Shown here: in pieces, positions 22,400-30,803 of the stretch
How the letters are laid out: each line of letters begins with the position of its first letter
Position numbering within the stretch: position 1 is the first letter of the stretch
DNA from: Streptomyces sp. BV286
GTDB lineage: Bacteria > Actinomycetota > Actinomycetes > Streptomycetales > Streptomycetaceae
Assembly: GCF_019090165.1 (NCBI RefSeq)
Contig: NZ_JAHRIB010000129.1
Coordinates: 1 to 64,000 of the forward strand
Direction: 5' to 3'
Length of the DNA stretch: 64,000 bases
Made by a program: the position numbers and the translations under genes
The notes under the pieces: model-generated
Told to the model about the DNA's origin: nothing
The model's input: the letters and a program-made list of their open reading frames with translations, nothing else
The model's database searches: none

Positions 22400-22909
22400 T
22401 CAGCCGGCGCACACGGTGAAGCTGACCGTGTCGCCCGCCTTGACGGTCTTCGGGGCGTGCGGGGACACGCCGAGCACCGAGCCCGGCTTGCAGCCCTTGA
22501 CGGCCTTCTCGGTGACGGGGCCGAGCTTCGTCTGCGTCTTCTCCATGTACGCCTTGGCCCCGTGCAGGCTCCAGCCCGCGAAGTCGATCGGGATGGTCTG
22601 GCCCTGGGGGTGGACGTACAGCATGGTGGTGGCGTCGCTGTCGGTGGCCGTGCTGGTGGCCGCCGGGGTCGAGCCGCTGCTGCCGCCTCCGGCGACCGAG
22701 GTGGCCAGGGCCGTGCCTCCGCCCGCCACGATGAGGGCGGCGGCGACGGCGGCGATGCCGGTGGTCCGCCTGCGCCGGGTGCGGCGCAGGATCTGGGGCG
22801 CGTCGAAGTCGGGGGCCTCGGCGGAGTTCGCGAATCGGTTCATGGCGTTCATCAGTTCCTCTTCGAAAGGTGTGCAGCCGGAAGGCCGCGGGTCGCCGTG
22901 AGAGGTCAT
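22400..22909 (-). CDS. Membrane protein with PASTA-like extracellular domain, coupled to an ECF sigma factor
   Basis: 169 residues. The ATG overlaps the sigma-factor stop (ATGA), so the two are translated together. About 50 cytoplasmic residues precede a basic RRTRRRR stretch, one membrane helix (TTGIAAVAAALIVAGGGTALATSVA) and a Ser/Thr-rich linker. The last ~70 residues resemble one PASTA domain: PIDFAGWSLHGAKAYMEK and GSVLGVSPHAPKTVKAGDTVSFTV. The position is that of an anti-sigma factor, but no ZAS zinc motif is present. It may bind the sigma factor from inside and sense cell-wall fragments outside; this is an inference. Two cysteines in the outer domain may form a disulfide. Confidence 0.7.
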   Translation of the reverse strand: MTSHGDPRPSGCTPFEEELMNAMNRFANSAEAPDFDAPQILRRTRRRRTTGIAAVAAALIVAGGGTALATSVAGGGSSGSTPAATSTATDSDATTMLYVHPQGQTIPIDFAGWSLHGAKAYMEKTQTKLGPVTEKAVKGCKPGSVLGVSPHAPKTVKAGDTVSFTVCAG

Positions 22910-23427
22910 CGGATTCCTTCCGTGGGCTGCCGTGGTGAAGGGGCGGAGAGTGCGGGGATCTGGCCTCTGAGCTTCTCGATCCCGCGAGCGAGCTGGGAAC
23001 GCACCGTGCTGGGCGATATGTCCAGGTCGGCTGCGATCTCGGTGTCGGAGAGGTCGTGGAAATACCGCAGCACCACGACCGTGCGCATCCGCATGGGCAG
23101 TTGCTGCAGGGCGCGCACCAACTGGTCCCGGTTGTCCACCTGCCCGAACTCGTCTCCCGGGGCGGCCTTGTCACCGCTTTCCGGATCGGAGGTCGTCGCC
23201 AGGCGGCGGAACCTGCGCCAGCGGTCGTTGGCCAGGTTCACCATGATCCGCCGCACATAGAGGTCCGGAGCGTCCTTGCCCGCGATGGTGCGCCATTTGC
23301 GGCAGGCCCGCTCCAGGGTCTCCTGGACCAGGTCCTCCGCCGCCTCACGGTTGCCCGTCAGGACGTAGGCGCCCCGGAACAGCGCGGTCGACCTCGCGGC
23401 GACGAAAGCCTGGAAGTCCGTCTCCAT
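22906..23427 (-). CDS. SigE-family ECF RNA polymerase sigma factor
   Basis: 173 residues from the ATG at 23427 (GGGAGGAG upstream); the longer frame to 23952 is not real coding. Region 2: FQAFVAARSTALFRGAYVLTGNREAAEDLVQETLERACRKW. Region 4: LPMRMRTVVVLRYFHDLSDTEIAADLDISPSTVRSQLARGIEKL. It belongs to the actinobacterial SigE-like subfamily (TIGR02983 type). It is followed with a 4-base overlap by the PASTA-like membrane protein, its likely controller. Confidence 0.93.
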   Translation of the reverse strand: METDFQAFVAARSTALFRGAYVLTGNREAAEDLVQETLERACRKWRTIAGKDAPDLYVRRIMVNLANDRWRRFRRLATTSDPESGDKAAPGDEFGQVDNRDQLVRALQQLPMRMRTVVVLRYFHDLSDTEIAADLDISPSTVRSQLARGIEKLRGQIPALSAPSPRQPTEGIR

Positions 23428-23620
23428 GCGCTCCTCCCTTCCTGTCACCTCTCCTCGACGTGAACACCGCCTCATCTGCTGCACGGCGGCACTGAGACCT
23501 GGGTCACAGGCGCCGAAGTCGTCCAACGCACTCGCTTCCCCCGCATGAGCGGCCGGCCCTGCCACTGCCCCGGAAGCGCGAACTCTTCGATGGGCGGTCC
23601 GGGGTTCCGGCCCCGCCGTC

Positions 23621-23705
23621 TCCGACGCCGAGATCGCGGCCGACCTGCGCGTCTTGCCGAGCACCGTACGGTCCCGGCTCGCCCGCCGCATGGTGAGGAA
23701 ACGGT
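23621..23705 (+). pseudogene. Fragment of an ECF sigma factor region 4
   Basis: The plus strand encodes SDAEIAADLRVLPSTVRSRLARRM, nearly identical to SDTEIAADLDISPSTVRSQLARGI in the neighbouring sigma gene on the other strand. No region 2 or start precedes it, and the frame runs on into the next gene. It is the helix-turn-helix remnant of a second sigma gene, left by an inverted duplication or by decay of a paralogue. Confidence 0.75.
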
Positions 23706-23749
23706 GCCCGGAGGGGCGTGGCGCGGCGCGCTCGGGGATGATCTGTCCC

Positions 23750-24463
23750 ATGGGGCATGGAACAGGGCACGGGGCGGACATGGACGACGCCCGGGCGTGG
23801 GACGAGCGGCTCGGGTGGGCGTACGGACTGATCGCGGACGACCCGGCCGAACGGGCCGCCGCGCTGGACCACTTGGCGTCCGCACGGAGAAGAACCGACG
23901 AGACCCGGCACCGGTTCAACGAGATGTTGCGGTCGGCGCAGGGGCAGGGCATGCGGTACCCGTTCCAGGATCCGGGGCTGCGGTCGGCCCACGAGGACTA
24001 TCTGCGGGCTCAGAGCCGTTCGTTGCCCGACGGCGTGTGGAACACCTGGGACAAGGACCTTGCCGCGTGGCCCGGGCTGCCCTACGCCCTGCTCTTCCTG
24101 GAGTGGGAGGCCCGGTATCCGGAGGAGTGGACCCGGCACGCCAAGGCGTGGGGGACGAAGGAAGGGCTCCTGCGGCATCTGGCCACGGACACCGTCGGAC
24201 GGCATCCGGTGGCCCGCGCCAAGCTGCTCGACCTGCTGGAGATCGTCGTGCGGCGGGCGTACCGCTGCAAGGACCGCGAGTACGTGCGCATCGCCCGGGT
24301 CGTCGACGGGGATCCGCTGCGGGTGCGGCTGGAAGGGGCCCGGCGCTCGGAGAATCCCTGGGCCCAGTTGCACGCCGGGTACGTGCTGTGGCTTCTGGAC
24401 CGGCCCGAGACGCCCAACAGCCGGCGCGTATGGCGGACTTGGCTCGCGGACGCCCGGCAGTGA
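23750..24463 (+). CDS. Conserved hypothetical protein, helical
   Basis: 237 residues from the ATG at 23750 (MGHGTGHGADMDDARAW); 23738 or 23780 are also possible because no ribosome site is strong. No family is recognised. The product is soluble, rich in Arg, Glu, Trp and Ala, and mostly helical (ERAAALDHLASARRRTDETRHRFNEML, EWEARYPEEWTRHAKAWG). It reads like a HEAT- or TPR-type repeat protein of the kind often annotated as hypothetical in Streptomyces. The frame is continuous with the upstream sigma fragment. Confidence 0.65.
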   Translation: MGHGTGHGADMDDARAWDERLGWAYGLIADDPAERAAALDHLASARRRTDETRHRFNEMLRSAQGQGMRYPFQDPGLRSAHEDYLRAQSRSLPDGVWNTWDKDLAAWPGLPYALLFLEWEARYPEEWTRHAKAWGTKEGLLRHLATDTVGRHPVARAKLLDLLEIVVRRAYRCKDREYVRIARVVDGDPLRVRLEGARRSENPWAQLHAGYVLWLLDRPETPNSRRVWRTWLADARQ

Positions 24464-24548
24464 AGCCGACGTAGCCCGGCGGGCGATGGCCACAAAGGCC
24501 CGGCGCAGCCCGGGAGTCCCGCGCGCCTCGGCAGCTCCCGGCGTGCCC

Positions 24549-24574
24549 GGCAACTCACGGCAACTCACGGCAAC
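24549..24574. repeat. Short tandem repeat before the esterase gene
   Basis: GGCAACTCAC occurs twice in a row, followed by a third partial GGCAAC. It lies in the 174-base upstream region of the esterase and may be a promoter-proximal slippage repeat. Confidence 0.5.
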
Positions 24575-24637
24575 CTTTCACCCACCGGCTGCCACCTCCC
24601 TGCGACAGTTCCTCAACTTCTGTGCAGGGAAGGTCAT

Positions 24638-25483
24638 ATGAGTCGCAATGCCACCCCCCACGCCCGCGCCGGTGACGGCGGTCCCGGTGACAGCAGTCGC
24701 AGACGGTTCCTGACAGGTGCCGCGGGTGCGGCCGGTGCCGGGGCCCTCGGCGTGCTGGGTCTGCCCGGAACCGCGAGCGCCGCCGCGGCGGCAACCGGCA
24801 CCGTCTACATCGCCAGTGACTCCACCGCCCAGACGTACAACTCCCGCTACTACCCCGAGGCCGGCTGGGGCCAGAAGCTGTCCTCGTACTTCACGTCGAA
24901 CGTCACCGTCGCCAATCACGCCATCGGCGGGCGCAGTTCGCGTTCCTTCATCGAGCAGGGGCGGCTGGCCGCGATCCATCAGGTGATCAGGTCCGGCGAC
25001 TACCTGTTCGTGCAGTTCGGACACAACGACGCCACCGTGAACAACCCCGAGCGGTACACGTCGCCCGCCGACTACAAGGAGTACCTGCGCAACGACTACA
25101 TCCGGGCGACCCGTGCGCGGGGCGCGACCCCGGTCGTCGTGACACCCGTCTCGCGACGCTCCTACAACGCGTCCACCGGGAAGTTCAACGTCTCCTTCCC
25201 CGCGTACGTGGACGCCGCGAAGGCGGTCGCCCGGGAGGAACGGGCCCCACTGGTCGACCTCGCGGCGGCCAGCCGCGTCTACCTCGACGGGGTCGGCGTC
25301 GAGGGCTCCAAGGGGATCTTCCTGTGGCTGAACCCCGGGCAGTACCCGAACTTCCCCAACGGCGTCCAGGACAACACCCACTTCCAGGAGCGGGGCGCCG
25401 TGGAGATGGCCCGCCTCGTCTCCCGGGCCGTGGCGGGACTGGGACTGCCCCTCTCGGGCGAGGTGAGACCGGCGGCCCGGTGA
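24638..25483 (+). CDS. Secreted SGNH esterase, rhamnogalacturonan acetylesterase type (CE12-like)
   Basis: 281 residues; AGGGAAGG precedes the ATG. The N-terminus has a twin-arginine signal (SSRRRFLTGAAGAAGAGALGVLG, cleavage near ASAAAA), so export is by the Tat route. The SGNH fold shows ASDSTAQ with nucleophile S62, GGRSSRSF (block II), FGHND (block III) and the C-terminal D245-H248 pair in DNTHF. This set matches rhamnogalacturonan/pectin acetylesterases (RGAE). It would remove acetyl groups from plant pectin outside the cell. No pectin lyase genes are adjacent. Confidence 0.85.
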   Translation: MSRNATPHARAGDGGPGDSSRRRFLTGAAGAAGAGALGVLGLPGTASAAAAATGTVYIASDSTAQTYNSRYYPEAGWGQKLSSYFTSNVTVANHAIGGRSSRSFIEQGRLAAIHQVIRSGDYLFVQFGHNDATVNNPERYTSPADYKEYLRNDYIRATRARGATPVVVTPVSRRSYNASTGKFNVSFPAYVDAAKAVAREERAPLVDLAAASRVYLDGVGVEGSKGIFLWLNPGQYPNFPNGVQDNTHFQERGAVEMARLVSRAVAGLGLPLSGEVRPAAR

Positions 25484-25564
25484 GGGTGGTGCGCGGGCGC
25501 GCATGCCGGCGCGTTAGCCTCGGCTGACCGTCGGACGCACCCGACGCGGCACCAGGAGGCAGTG

Positions 25565-25867
25565 ATGGCGAAGGTACCGGCCGCGGCGGTGGCCGCGAGT
25601 GGGCTCATCGGCGGGTACGGGGTCGCTCGCTGGACCAGGAAGCGGCAGCTCGGCGGGGTCGTGCTGGCCGTCGCCGGGGTGGCGTCCGCCCGGCAGTGGC
25701 ACCAGCAGGCCGGCGGGACGGCGGCGGGAGCACTGACCGCCGTGTACGTCGCCGCCTTCGCCGGATCCCATCCTCTCGCCAAGAGGGTGGGGGCGTGGCC
25801 GGCCGTGTTCGGTGCGGCCGGGGCCATGGCACTGGCGTCGTGGGCCGTGGCCGACCGGCGGGGCTGA
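25565..25867 (+). CDS. Small hydrophobic membrane protein
   Basis: 100 residues from the ATG at 25565 (AGGAGGCAGTG upstream). Three to four short Gly/Ala-rich hydrophobic segments (AAAVAASGLIGGYGVA, GGVVLAVAGVASA, AGALTAVYVAAFAG, AAGAMALASWAVA). Small proteins of this look are common in Streptomyces with no known function. It stands alone between the esterase and the GlxA-like regulator. Confidence 0.72.
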   Translation: MAKVPAAAVAASGLIGGYGVARWTRKRQLGGVVLAVAGVASARQWHQQAGGTAAGALTAVYVAAFAGSHPLAKRVGAWPAVFGAAGAMALASWAVADRRG

Positions 25868-25939
25868 GACCGCGCCCCGCCGGCACACCTCCCCCGCCCA
25901 CGCCCACGCCCTCCCCTCCCCCAGCTCACCGGCGCTCTC

Positions 25940-26893
25940 CTAGCCCACCGGCGCTCCCCGGAACGCCCTGCGGTACGCCTGCGGGCTGGTCCCCACCACC
26001 CGCTTGAACCGGTCCCGGAACGCCGTCGGTGAGCCGAACCCCGCCTGGACCGCGATCCGTTCGACCGGGTGGGAGGTGGTCTCCAGCAGGTGCTGCGCCC
26101 TGCGCACCCGCGCCCGGTGCAGCCACTGCAGAGGCGTCGTGCCGGTCTGCTCACGGAAACGGCGGTTGAGCGTGCGGGCGCTGGTGCCCGCCCGGGCGGC
26201 GATGTCGTCCAGCGTCAGATCGCGGTCGGCGTTCTCCTCCAGCCAGGTCAGCAGGGGTTCCATCGTCGTACCGGCCGGGACCGGAGGCTGGGCGTGGACG
26301 ATGAACTGGGCCTGCCCGCCTTCCCGTTCGAGCGGCATGACGGACATCCGGGCCGCGTGGGCGGCGACGGCCGAGCCGTAGTCCTTGCGGATCATGTGCA
26401 GGCACATGTCCATCGCCGCGGCGGCCCCCGCAGAAGTGAGGAACTGCCCGTTGTCGACGTAGAGGACGTTCGGGTCGACCGTCACCCGCGGGTGCATGGC
26501 CGCCAGGTCCGCGGCCGCGATCCAGTGGGTGGTCGCCCGCCGGCCGTCCAGCAGTCCGGTGGCGGCGAAGATGAACGCGCCGACGCAGATCGAGGCGATG
26601 CGCGTGCCGTTCGCGGCCGCCTCACGCAGGGCCTCGCCCACTCCCGGCGGCAGCGGGCCCGTCGGGTCGACGGTGCCCGGGATGATGATCGTGTCGGCGT
26701 CAGCCAGCGCCTCCAGCCCGTACGGGGCCCGCAGCGTGAAGGGGCCCGCGTTCACCTCCTCCGTCACCGAGCAGACCCTGATCCGGTAGGGCGCGCGGCC
26801 GTCCGGCAGCCGGGCCCAGTTGAAGGTGTCGATCGGGGCGGAGAGGTCGAACGGGATGACCTGGTCGAGCGCCAGTACGGCCACGGTGTGCAT
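25940..26893 (-). CDS. GlxA-like transcription regulator (DJ-1/PfpI plus AraC HTH)
   Basis: 317 residues. Residues 1-165 form a DJ-1/PfpI-like domain with the nucleophile-elbow cysteine C103 in SICVGAFIFAATGLLDGRRATTHW. Residues about 215-310 are an AraC-type double helix-turn-helix (LTLDDIAARAGTSARTLNRRFREQTGTTPLQWLHRARVRRAQHLLE, VERIAVQAGFGSPTAFRDRF). Proteins of this layout regulate stress or catabolic genes. The neighbour across the divergent 185-bp gap (27079) may be a target; the gap holds no obvious operator. Confidence 0.92.
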   Translation of the reverse strand: MHTVAVLALDQVIPFDLSAPIDTFNWARLPDGRAPYRIRVCSVTEEVNAGPFTLRAPYGLEALADADTIIIPGTVDPTGPLPPGVGEALREAAANGTRIASICVGAFIFAATGLLDGRRATTHWIAAADLAAMHPRVTVDPNVLYVDNGQFLTSAGAAAAMDMCLHMIRKDYGSAVAAHAARMSVMPLEREGGQAQFIVHAQPPVPAGTTMEPLLTWLEENADRDLTLDDIAARAGTSARTLNRRFREQTGTTPLQWLHRARVRRAQHLLETTSHPVERIAVQAGFGSPTAFRDRFKRVVGTSPQAYRRAFRGAPVG

Positions 26894-27078
26894 GGCAAAA
26901 GAGTAGGCAGGCCCCGGATTCCGGCCAAGTGGGCATCCCGCCCGTCACGCCCGGCTCCACGCCTGCCCGCCATGGAGAAGGCCGCAAGTACCGGTCCTCA
27001 CACTCCTGGCGGGAATCTGTTGAATGCTGGCAGTACCGCCACTTCCACAAGATCCGGTACGCCGCCTACCGTCCTCTC

Positions 27079-27657
27079 GTGACCAAGTTCCTCCTCGTCC
27101 TCCACGTCCTCGTCGCGATCATCGCCATCGGGCCCGTCACCGTCGCGGCCAGCATGTTCCCGCCCGGCGCGCGCCGCGCCCTCGCTGATCCCGGCGACCC
27201 GCGCGCGACGGAGACGGTGCGTCTGCTGCACCGGATCTGCCGGGTATACGCGGCCATCGGTATCGCCGTTCCCGTCCTCGGCTTCGCCACGGCCCTGAGC
27301 ATGGGTGTGCTCGACGACGCCTGGCTGGTCGCCTCGATGGTCCTGACCGGAATCGCGGCAGCGGTTCTGCTGGCGCTGGTGCTGCCGCGTCAGGAGGAGA
27401 TCCTCGAAGCGGTGGAGTCGGCGGGGACGGTTGAAGCAGTGGAGTCGGCGGGGACGGTCGAAGCGGTGGAGGCGGCCGGGTCGCCGTCCCTGCCCACGTC
27501 GCCGCCTCCGTCCGCATCGCCGTCCGTGTCCGTCCCGGTCGGCGCGGACCCCCGGGCGACCGTCCGACTCGCCATGTTCACCGGCATCTTCAACCTGCTC
27601 TGGGCGACCGTCACGATCCTCATGATCGTCCGGCCCGGCTCCACCACGGGAGCCTGA
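27079..27657 (+). CDS. DUF2269-like integral membrane protein with a repeated loop
   Basis: 192 residues from the GTG at 27079. Four membrane helices: FLLVLHVLVAIIAIGPVTVAA, VYAAIGIAVPVLGFATALSM, WLVASMVLTGIAAAVLLALVL and the final LAMFTGIFNLLWATVTILMIV. The start and the loop between helices 1 and 2 resemble DUF2269. Between helices 3 and 4 is a cytoplasmic loop with an in-frame 27-bp tandem repeat at 27406-27483 (EAVESAGTV twice, then EAVEAAG), followed by a Ser/Pro stretch. The repeat is likely dispensable. The function is unknown. Confidence 0.75.
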   Translation: MTKFLLVLHVLVAIIAIGPVTVAASMFPPGARRALADPGDPRATETVRLLHRICRVYAAIGIAVPVLGFATALSMGVLDDAWLVASMVLTGIAAAVLLALVLPRQEEILEAVESAGTVEAVESAGTVEAVEAAGSPSLPTSPPPSASPSVSVPVGADPRATVRLAMFTGIFNLLWATVTILMIVRPGSTTGA

Positions 27658-27679
27658 GCCCGTCCCCCGGCGCCCGGCC

Positions 27680-28153
27680 TCACGGCTGGTTGTGGTGGTG
27701 GGCGAGCACCAGCCCTTCCATCGAGTCGCCGGTGTCCTCCTTGAACCGCCTGGCCACGAACCCCGCGACCAGCACGCCCGCCGCGATGACGAGCGTGGAG
27801 AACGCCCAGGCCAGCGGCCACAGGGACGCGTCCAGCGGCTCGGGGTGCGTGTGGAACGAGACGTACATGAGCGTGATCGGGGGCGCCGCCACCACCAGCA
27901 GTGGCCAGGCGAGGGCGTCACGGAGACCGAAGTACGCGGCCAGCAGGAGCAGACACACGGCCAGGGCCGTGACGCCGACGACGGTCATCGAGGTCGTCTC
28001 CGTGATCGAACCGGGTGACTCGGGGCGGTTGCGCAGATCCCAGGGGAGGCAGAGGAGGTACGCCGCCGAGGACAGGGCGGCACCCAGCAGGCGGGTCAGC
28101 CAGCGTTCCGTCCAGGGGCGCTTCGACAGCGGGCCCAGCAGCTTCTCGGTCAT
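27680..28153 (-). CDS. Four-helix membrane protein, unknown function
   Basis: 157 residues. Hydrophobic segments at about 20-38, 55-75, 80-100 and 112-133 (LLGAALSSAAYLLCLPW, MTVVGVTALAVCLLLLAAYFG, ALAWPLLVVAAPPITLMYVSF, WPLAWAFSTLVIAAGVLVAGFVA). It ends in a charged tail, LVLAHHHNQP. No family recognised. Convergent with the DUF2269-like gene; the two stops are 22 bases apart. Confidence 0.72.
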   Translation of the reverse strand: MTEKLLGPLSKRPWTERWLTRLLGAALSSAAYLLCLPWDLRNRPESPGSITETTSMTVVGVTALAVCLLLLAAYFGLRDALAWPLLVVAAPPITLMYVSFHTHPEPLDASLWPLAWAFSTLVIAAGVLVAGFVARRFKEDTGDSMEGLVLAHHHNQP

Positions 28154-28294
28154 GGGAACGAGGGTTCACCCGTAGCACACAGGGCCGACAGAGTACGCGT
28201 ACTCAGTTCCCGCCCGTTCCTCCGAGTCGTACGACGAGTGGCGCGGCCCGCCGGACGGCGGTACGGCCGACCCGCACGGCCTGCCCCGCACCAC

Positions 28295-28370
28295 CTGCCC
28301 GTACGACCGGGCCGCACGACCCGCCCGTACAACCGGGCCGCACGACCTGCCCGTACGACCGGGCCGTAAG
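28295..28370. repeat. 26-bp tandem repeat upstream of the PucR-like gene
   Basis: Three copies, 26 bases apart, of a unit with core CCCGTACGACCGGGCCGCAC, ending 29 bases before the ATG. The middle copy has CAACC for CGACC. The 245-bp gap 28154-28398 holds nothing else that I recognise. Confidence 0.7.
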
Positions 28371-28398
28371 GCCGATCCGCGGCCTAGACTCCCAGGTC

Positions 28399-29490
28399 AT
28401 GAAGGGACTGCTGCTACGGCTGTCGGCCCTCGACGCGGACGCGGCGGCGGCACTGCGGGTCATCGCGCACTTCGAGGCGCTGCTCGGGGCGGGGCGGCTC
28501 GACGCCGCGTCGCTCGTGCGGTCCACCGCGGGTCTTGCCGAGTGTCCGGCGGGGCTGGAGGTGGGCGGCCGGGTGGTGCGGTTCGGGCCGGCCGGGACCG
28601 TACCGGCGGAGCCTGTCGGCACGGTCTCCGGGAGCGCCGAGTTCGCTCCGGGCGGCCGGGTGTGGCTGGAGCGGCCGGGCGCGCCCGGCCCCTTCGACGA
28701 ACTGGTGCTGGAGTGGATGGCCATCGCCGCGGGCGTCGTGCACGGCGGCCGTGAGCAGGACAGTCCGCCTCATCAGGTGGCCGACCCGGCGCTGGTCGAG
28801 CGGGTGCTGTCCGAGCGTGAGGCCGTCGAGGACCGGGCGCGGGCGCTGCGCCTGCTGGGCCTCGCGCCCGAACGGCCGCTGCGGGTGGTGGCCGTCGCCG
28901 GGGCCTCCTCGGTCGCCGTGCTCGGGCGGCGCGAACTGCGCCCCGGGGTGCGGGTGGCCGCGGTCGGACCGCTCGCCGTCGCGCTCGTGCCGGGCGCCGC
29001 TTCGGTTGCCGACGAGCTGCGGGAGTTCGTCCGTGAGCAGGGCTCCGAGGGGGTACGGATCGGCGTCGGCAGCCGTGTTCCCGCCCTGGACGCCGGTGTT
29101 TCCTGGGTCCGGGCACGGCTCGCCCTGCGGTTCGCGGTCGACGTGGCCGGGCTGCCCGACGAGGCCGTCGTCGACCACGACTCGCTCGGGCCGGTGGCGC
29201 TGCTCGCCGACATCCCCGTCGACCGGCTGCGGGCCCAGGCCGACGTCCGCGCCCTGGCCGGGCTCGCCGAGGGCAGGGGCGGTCCGGCGGCTCTGGCCGC
29301 GCTGACGGCCTTCCTGCGCACGGGTTCGCTCCGCCACGCCGCCGCCGACCTCCACCTGCACCACAGCTCGGTCGCCGCCCGCCTGTCGGGCGTGGAGAGC
29401 GAACTGGGCTACCGCCTGAGCAACCCCCAGGACCGCTTCCGAGCCCAACTCGCCCTGTACGCACTGAGGTTGGCACAACAGGAAGACTAG
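28399..29490 (+). CDS. PucR-type helix-turn-helix regulator
   Basis: 363 residues from the ATG at 28399. The C-terminal ~60 residues match the PucR HTH_30 domain: FLRTGSLRHAAADLHLHHSSVAARLSGVESELGYRLSNPQDRFRAQLALYALRL. The preceding part has the GGDEF-like middle region of these regulators (DHDSLGPVALLADIP). The N-terminal half is a variable sensory region. PucR-type proteins often activate catabolic or stress genes. The target is unknown. A 26-bp tandem repeat lies upstream and may bear on its expression. Confidence 0.85.
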   Translation: MKGLLLRLSALDADAAAALRVIAHFEALLGAGRLDAASLVRSTAGLAECPAGLEVGGRVVRFGPAGTVPAEPVGTVSGSAEFAPGGRVWLERPGAPGPFDELVLEWMAIAAGVVHGGREQDSPPHQVADPALVERVLSEREAVEDRARALRLLGLAPERPLRVVAVAGASSVAVLGRRELRPGVRVAAVGPLAVALVPGAASVADELREFVREQGSEGVRIGVGSRVPALDAGVSWVRARLALRFAVDVAGLPDEAVVDHDSLGPVALLADIPVDRLRAQADVRALAGLAEGRGGPAALAALTAFLRTGSLRHAAADLHLHHSSVAARLSGVESELGYRLSNPQDRFRAQLALYALRLAQQED

Positions 29491-29537
29491 GCCGGGCCCA
29501 CCGCCTTCATGGGCGCCCCTCAGGAGGCGCCCCCTGA

Positions 29538-29580
29538 AGGGGCGCGGGGAACTGCGCGACCAGCCCCCACCGGCCCGCGG
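29538..29580. repeat. Dispersed intergenic element, copy 1
   Basis: Begins AGGGGCGCGGGGAACTGCGC and runs to CCCGCGG. Three relatives are in this window (35322, 57466, 58152). This copy is preceded by GGCGCCCCCTGAAGGGGCGC, which can fold into a hairpin. Common in Streptomyces 3' gene ends. Confidence 0.75.
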
Positions 29581-29623
29581 CCAAGAAGCCACACCGCCCC
29601 GCACCCCAACGCTTCGCAAGGCG

Positions 29624-30574
29624 CTACCGCAGCGCCCTCCGAAGCACCGCCACCGCCTCCGCGGCATCCCGCTGGGACACCTCCGCGTGCGGGATCATCG
29701 CCGAGCCGTGGAACGTACCCGGGAACAGGTGCAGTTCCACGCTCACACCGGCCGCGAGCAGCGCGCGGGCGTAGTCGATGCCCTCGTCCCTGAGGGGGTC
29801 GAACTCCATCACGGAGATGTACGCCGGCGGCAGCCCGGCGAGCTGTCCGGGGGTGGCCCGAGCGGGAGCCGCGTGGATCGGAACGCCGTCGCTGCCGGGG
29901 ACGCCGGTGCCCAGGTAGTGGTCCCAGCTGATGACCGCGTTGGGCCGGTTCCACAGGGGTGTGTCGGTGAAGGCCCGCATGCTGGGCGTGTCGAGGCGGT
30001 CGTCGAGCTCGGGGATGCCGAGGTACTGGAAGACGATCGAGGGGCCGCCCCGGTCGCGGGTGAGCAGGGCGAGCCCGGCCGCGAGACCGCCTCCCGCGCT
30101 GATGCCGAACAGGGCGATCCTGGTGGCGTCGACGCCGAGTTCGGCCGCGTTCTTGGCGATGTGGACGAGTCCGGCGTACGCGTCCTCCAGGCCGGCCGGG
30201 TAGGGGTGCTCGGGGGCGAGCCGGTACTCCACGGAGAAGACCGCGGCGCCCAGTTCCCGAGCGAGCGCCACGTTGACGCCGTGGTCGAAGTCGACGTCGC
30301 CCAGGATGAATCCGCCGCCGTGGATGTCGTAGACCACCGGCAGCGGGCCCTCGACGCCCTGGGGGCGGTAGCTGCGCAGGACGACGTCGGGTGCGCCCTC
30401 CGGCCCGGGGGCCACCACCTCAAAGACGTCCACGCCGGTGACGTCCACTCCTTCGAGGGCCGCCGCGACACCGGCCTGTGCCTCGGCCCGGGCTCCTTCG
30501 AGGTCCGAGCAGTCGGCCCTCGGCAGCATGGGCACGAGCGCCGCGAGCTCAGGGTCGAGCGGGTAGGTCGTCAT
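29624..30574 (-). CDS. HSL-family alpha/beta hydrolase (carboxylesterase)
   Basis: 316 residues from the ATG at 30574 (GGAGG nine bases upstream). Hormone-sensitive-lipase family features: HGGGF (85-89, oxyanion hole), GISAGG with nucleophile S159, D in EFDPLRDEG and H in GTFHGS. Cytoplasmic, no signal peptide. It should hydrolyse short-chain esters. The neighbouring MFS gene upstream on the same strand, 230 bases away, could import a substrate; this is only suggestive. Confidence 0.9.
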   Translation of the reverse strand: MTTYPLDPELAALVPMLPRADCSDLEGARAEAQAGVAAALEGVDVTGVDVFEVVAPGPEGAPDVVLRSYRPQGVEGPLPVVYDIHGGGFILGDVDFDHGVNVALARELGAAVFSVEYRLAPEHPYPAGLEDAYAGLVHIAKNAAELGVDATRIALFGISAGGGLAAGLALLTRDRGGPSIVFQYLGIPELDDRLDTPSMRAFTDTPLWNRPNAVISWDHYLGTGVPGSDGVPIHAAPARATPGQLAGLPPAYISVMEFDPLRDEGIDYARALLAAGVSVELHLFPGTFHGSAMIPHAEVSQRDAAEAVAVLRRALR

Positions 30575-30803
30575 GTGTCGTCCTCCGATCCGACGCGCCG
30601 TCCCGTCGTCGCGGCGCTGCGTCGTTGCGAGAACCGTGCCACGGCGCATCCGCGCAGGTCACCCGACGGGCGTCGGGCAATCCGGGGGCGTCACCCGACA
30701 GCCGCGCGCGGGCGGCCACACCCCGGAACGGGCCCCGCACACGTGAGGCCGAGACGCGCGGCTGCCCCGCGGAAGCCACGCGCCCGGGCCCGCCCGCCGG
30801 ACC

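Noticed and set aside
23428..23952. N-terminal extension of the ECF sigma factor frame
   Set aside because: The extension overlaps the sigma fragment and the hypothetical protein on the other strand, and METDFQAF at 23427 has a good ribosome site and the usual family start.
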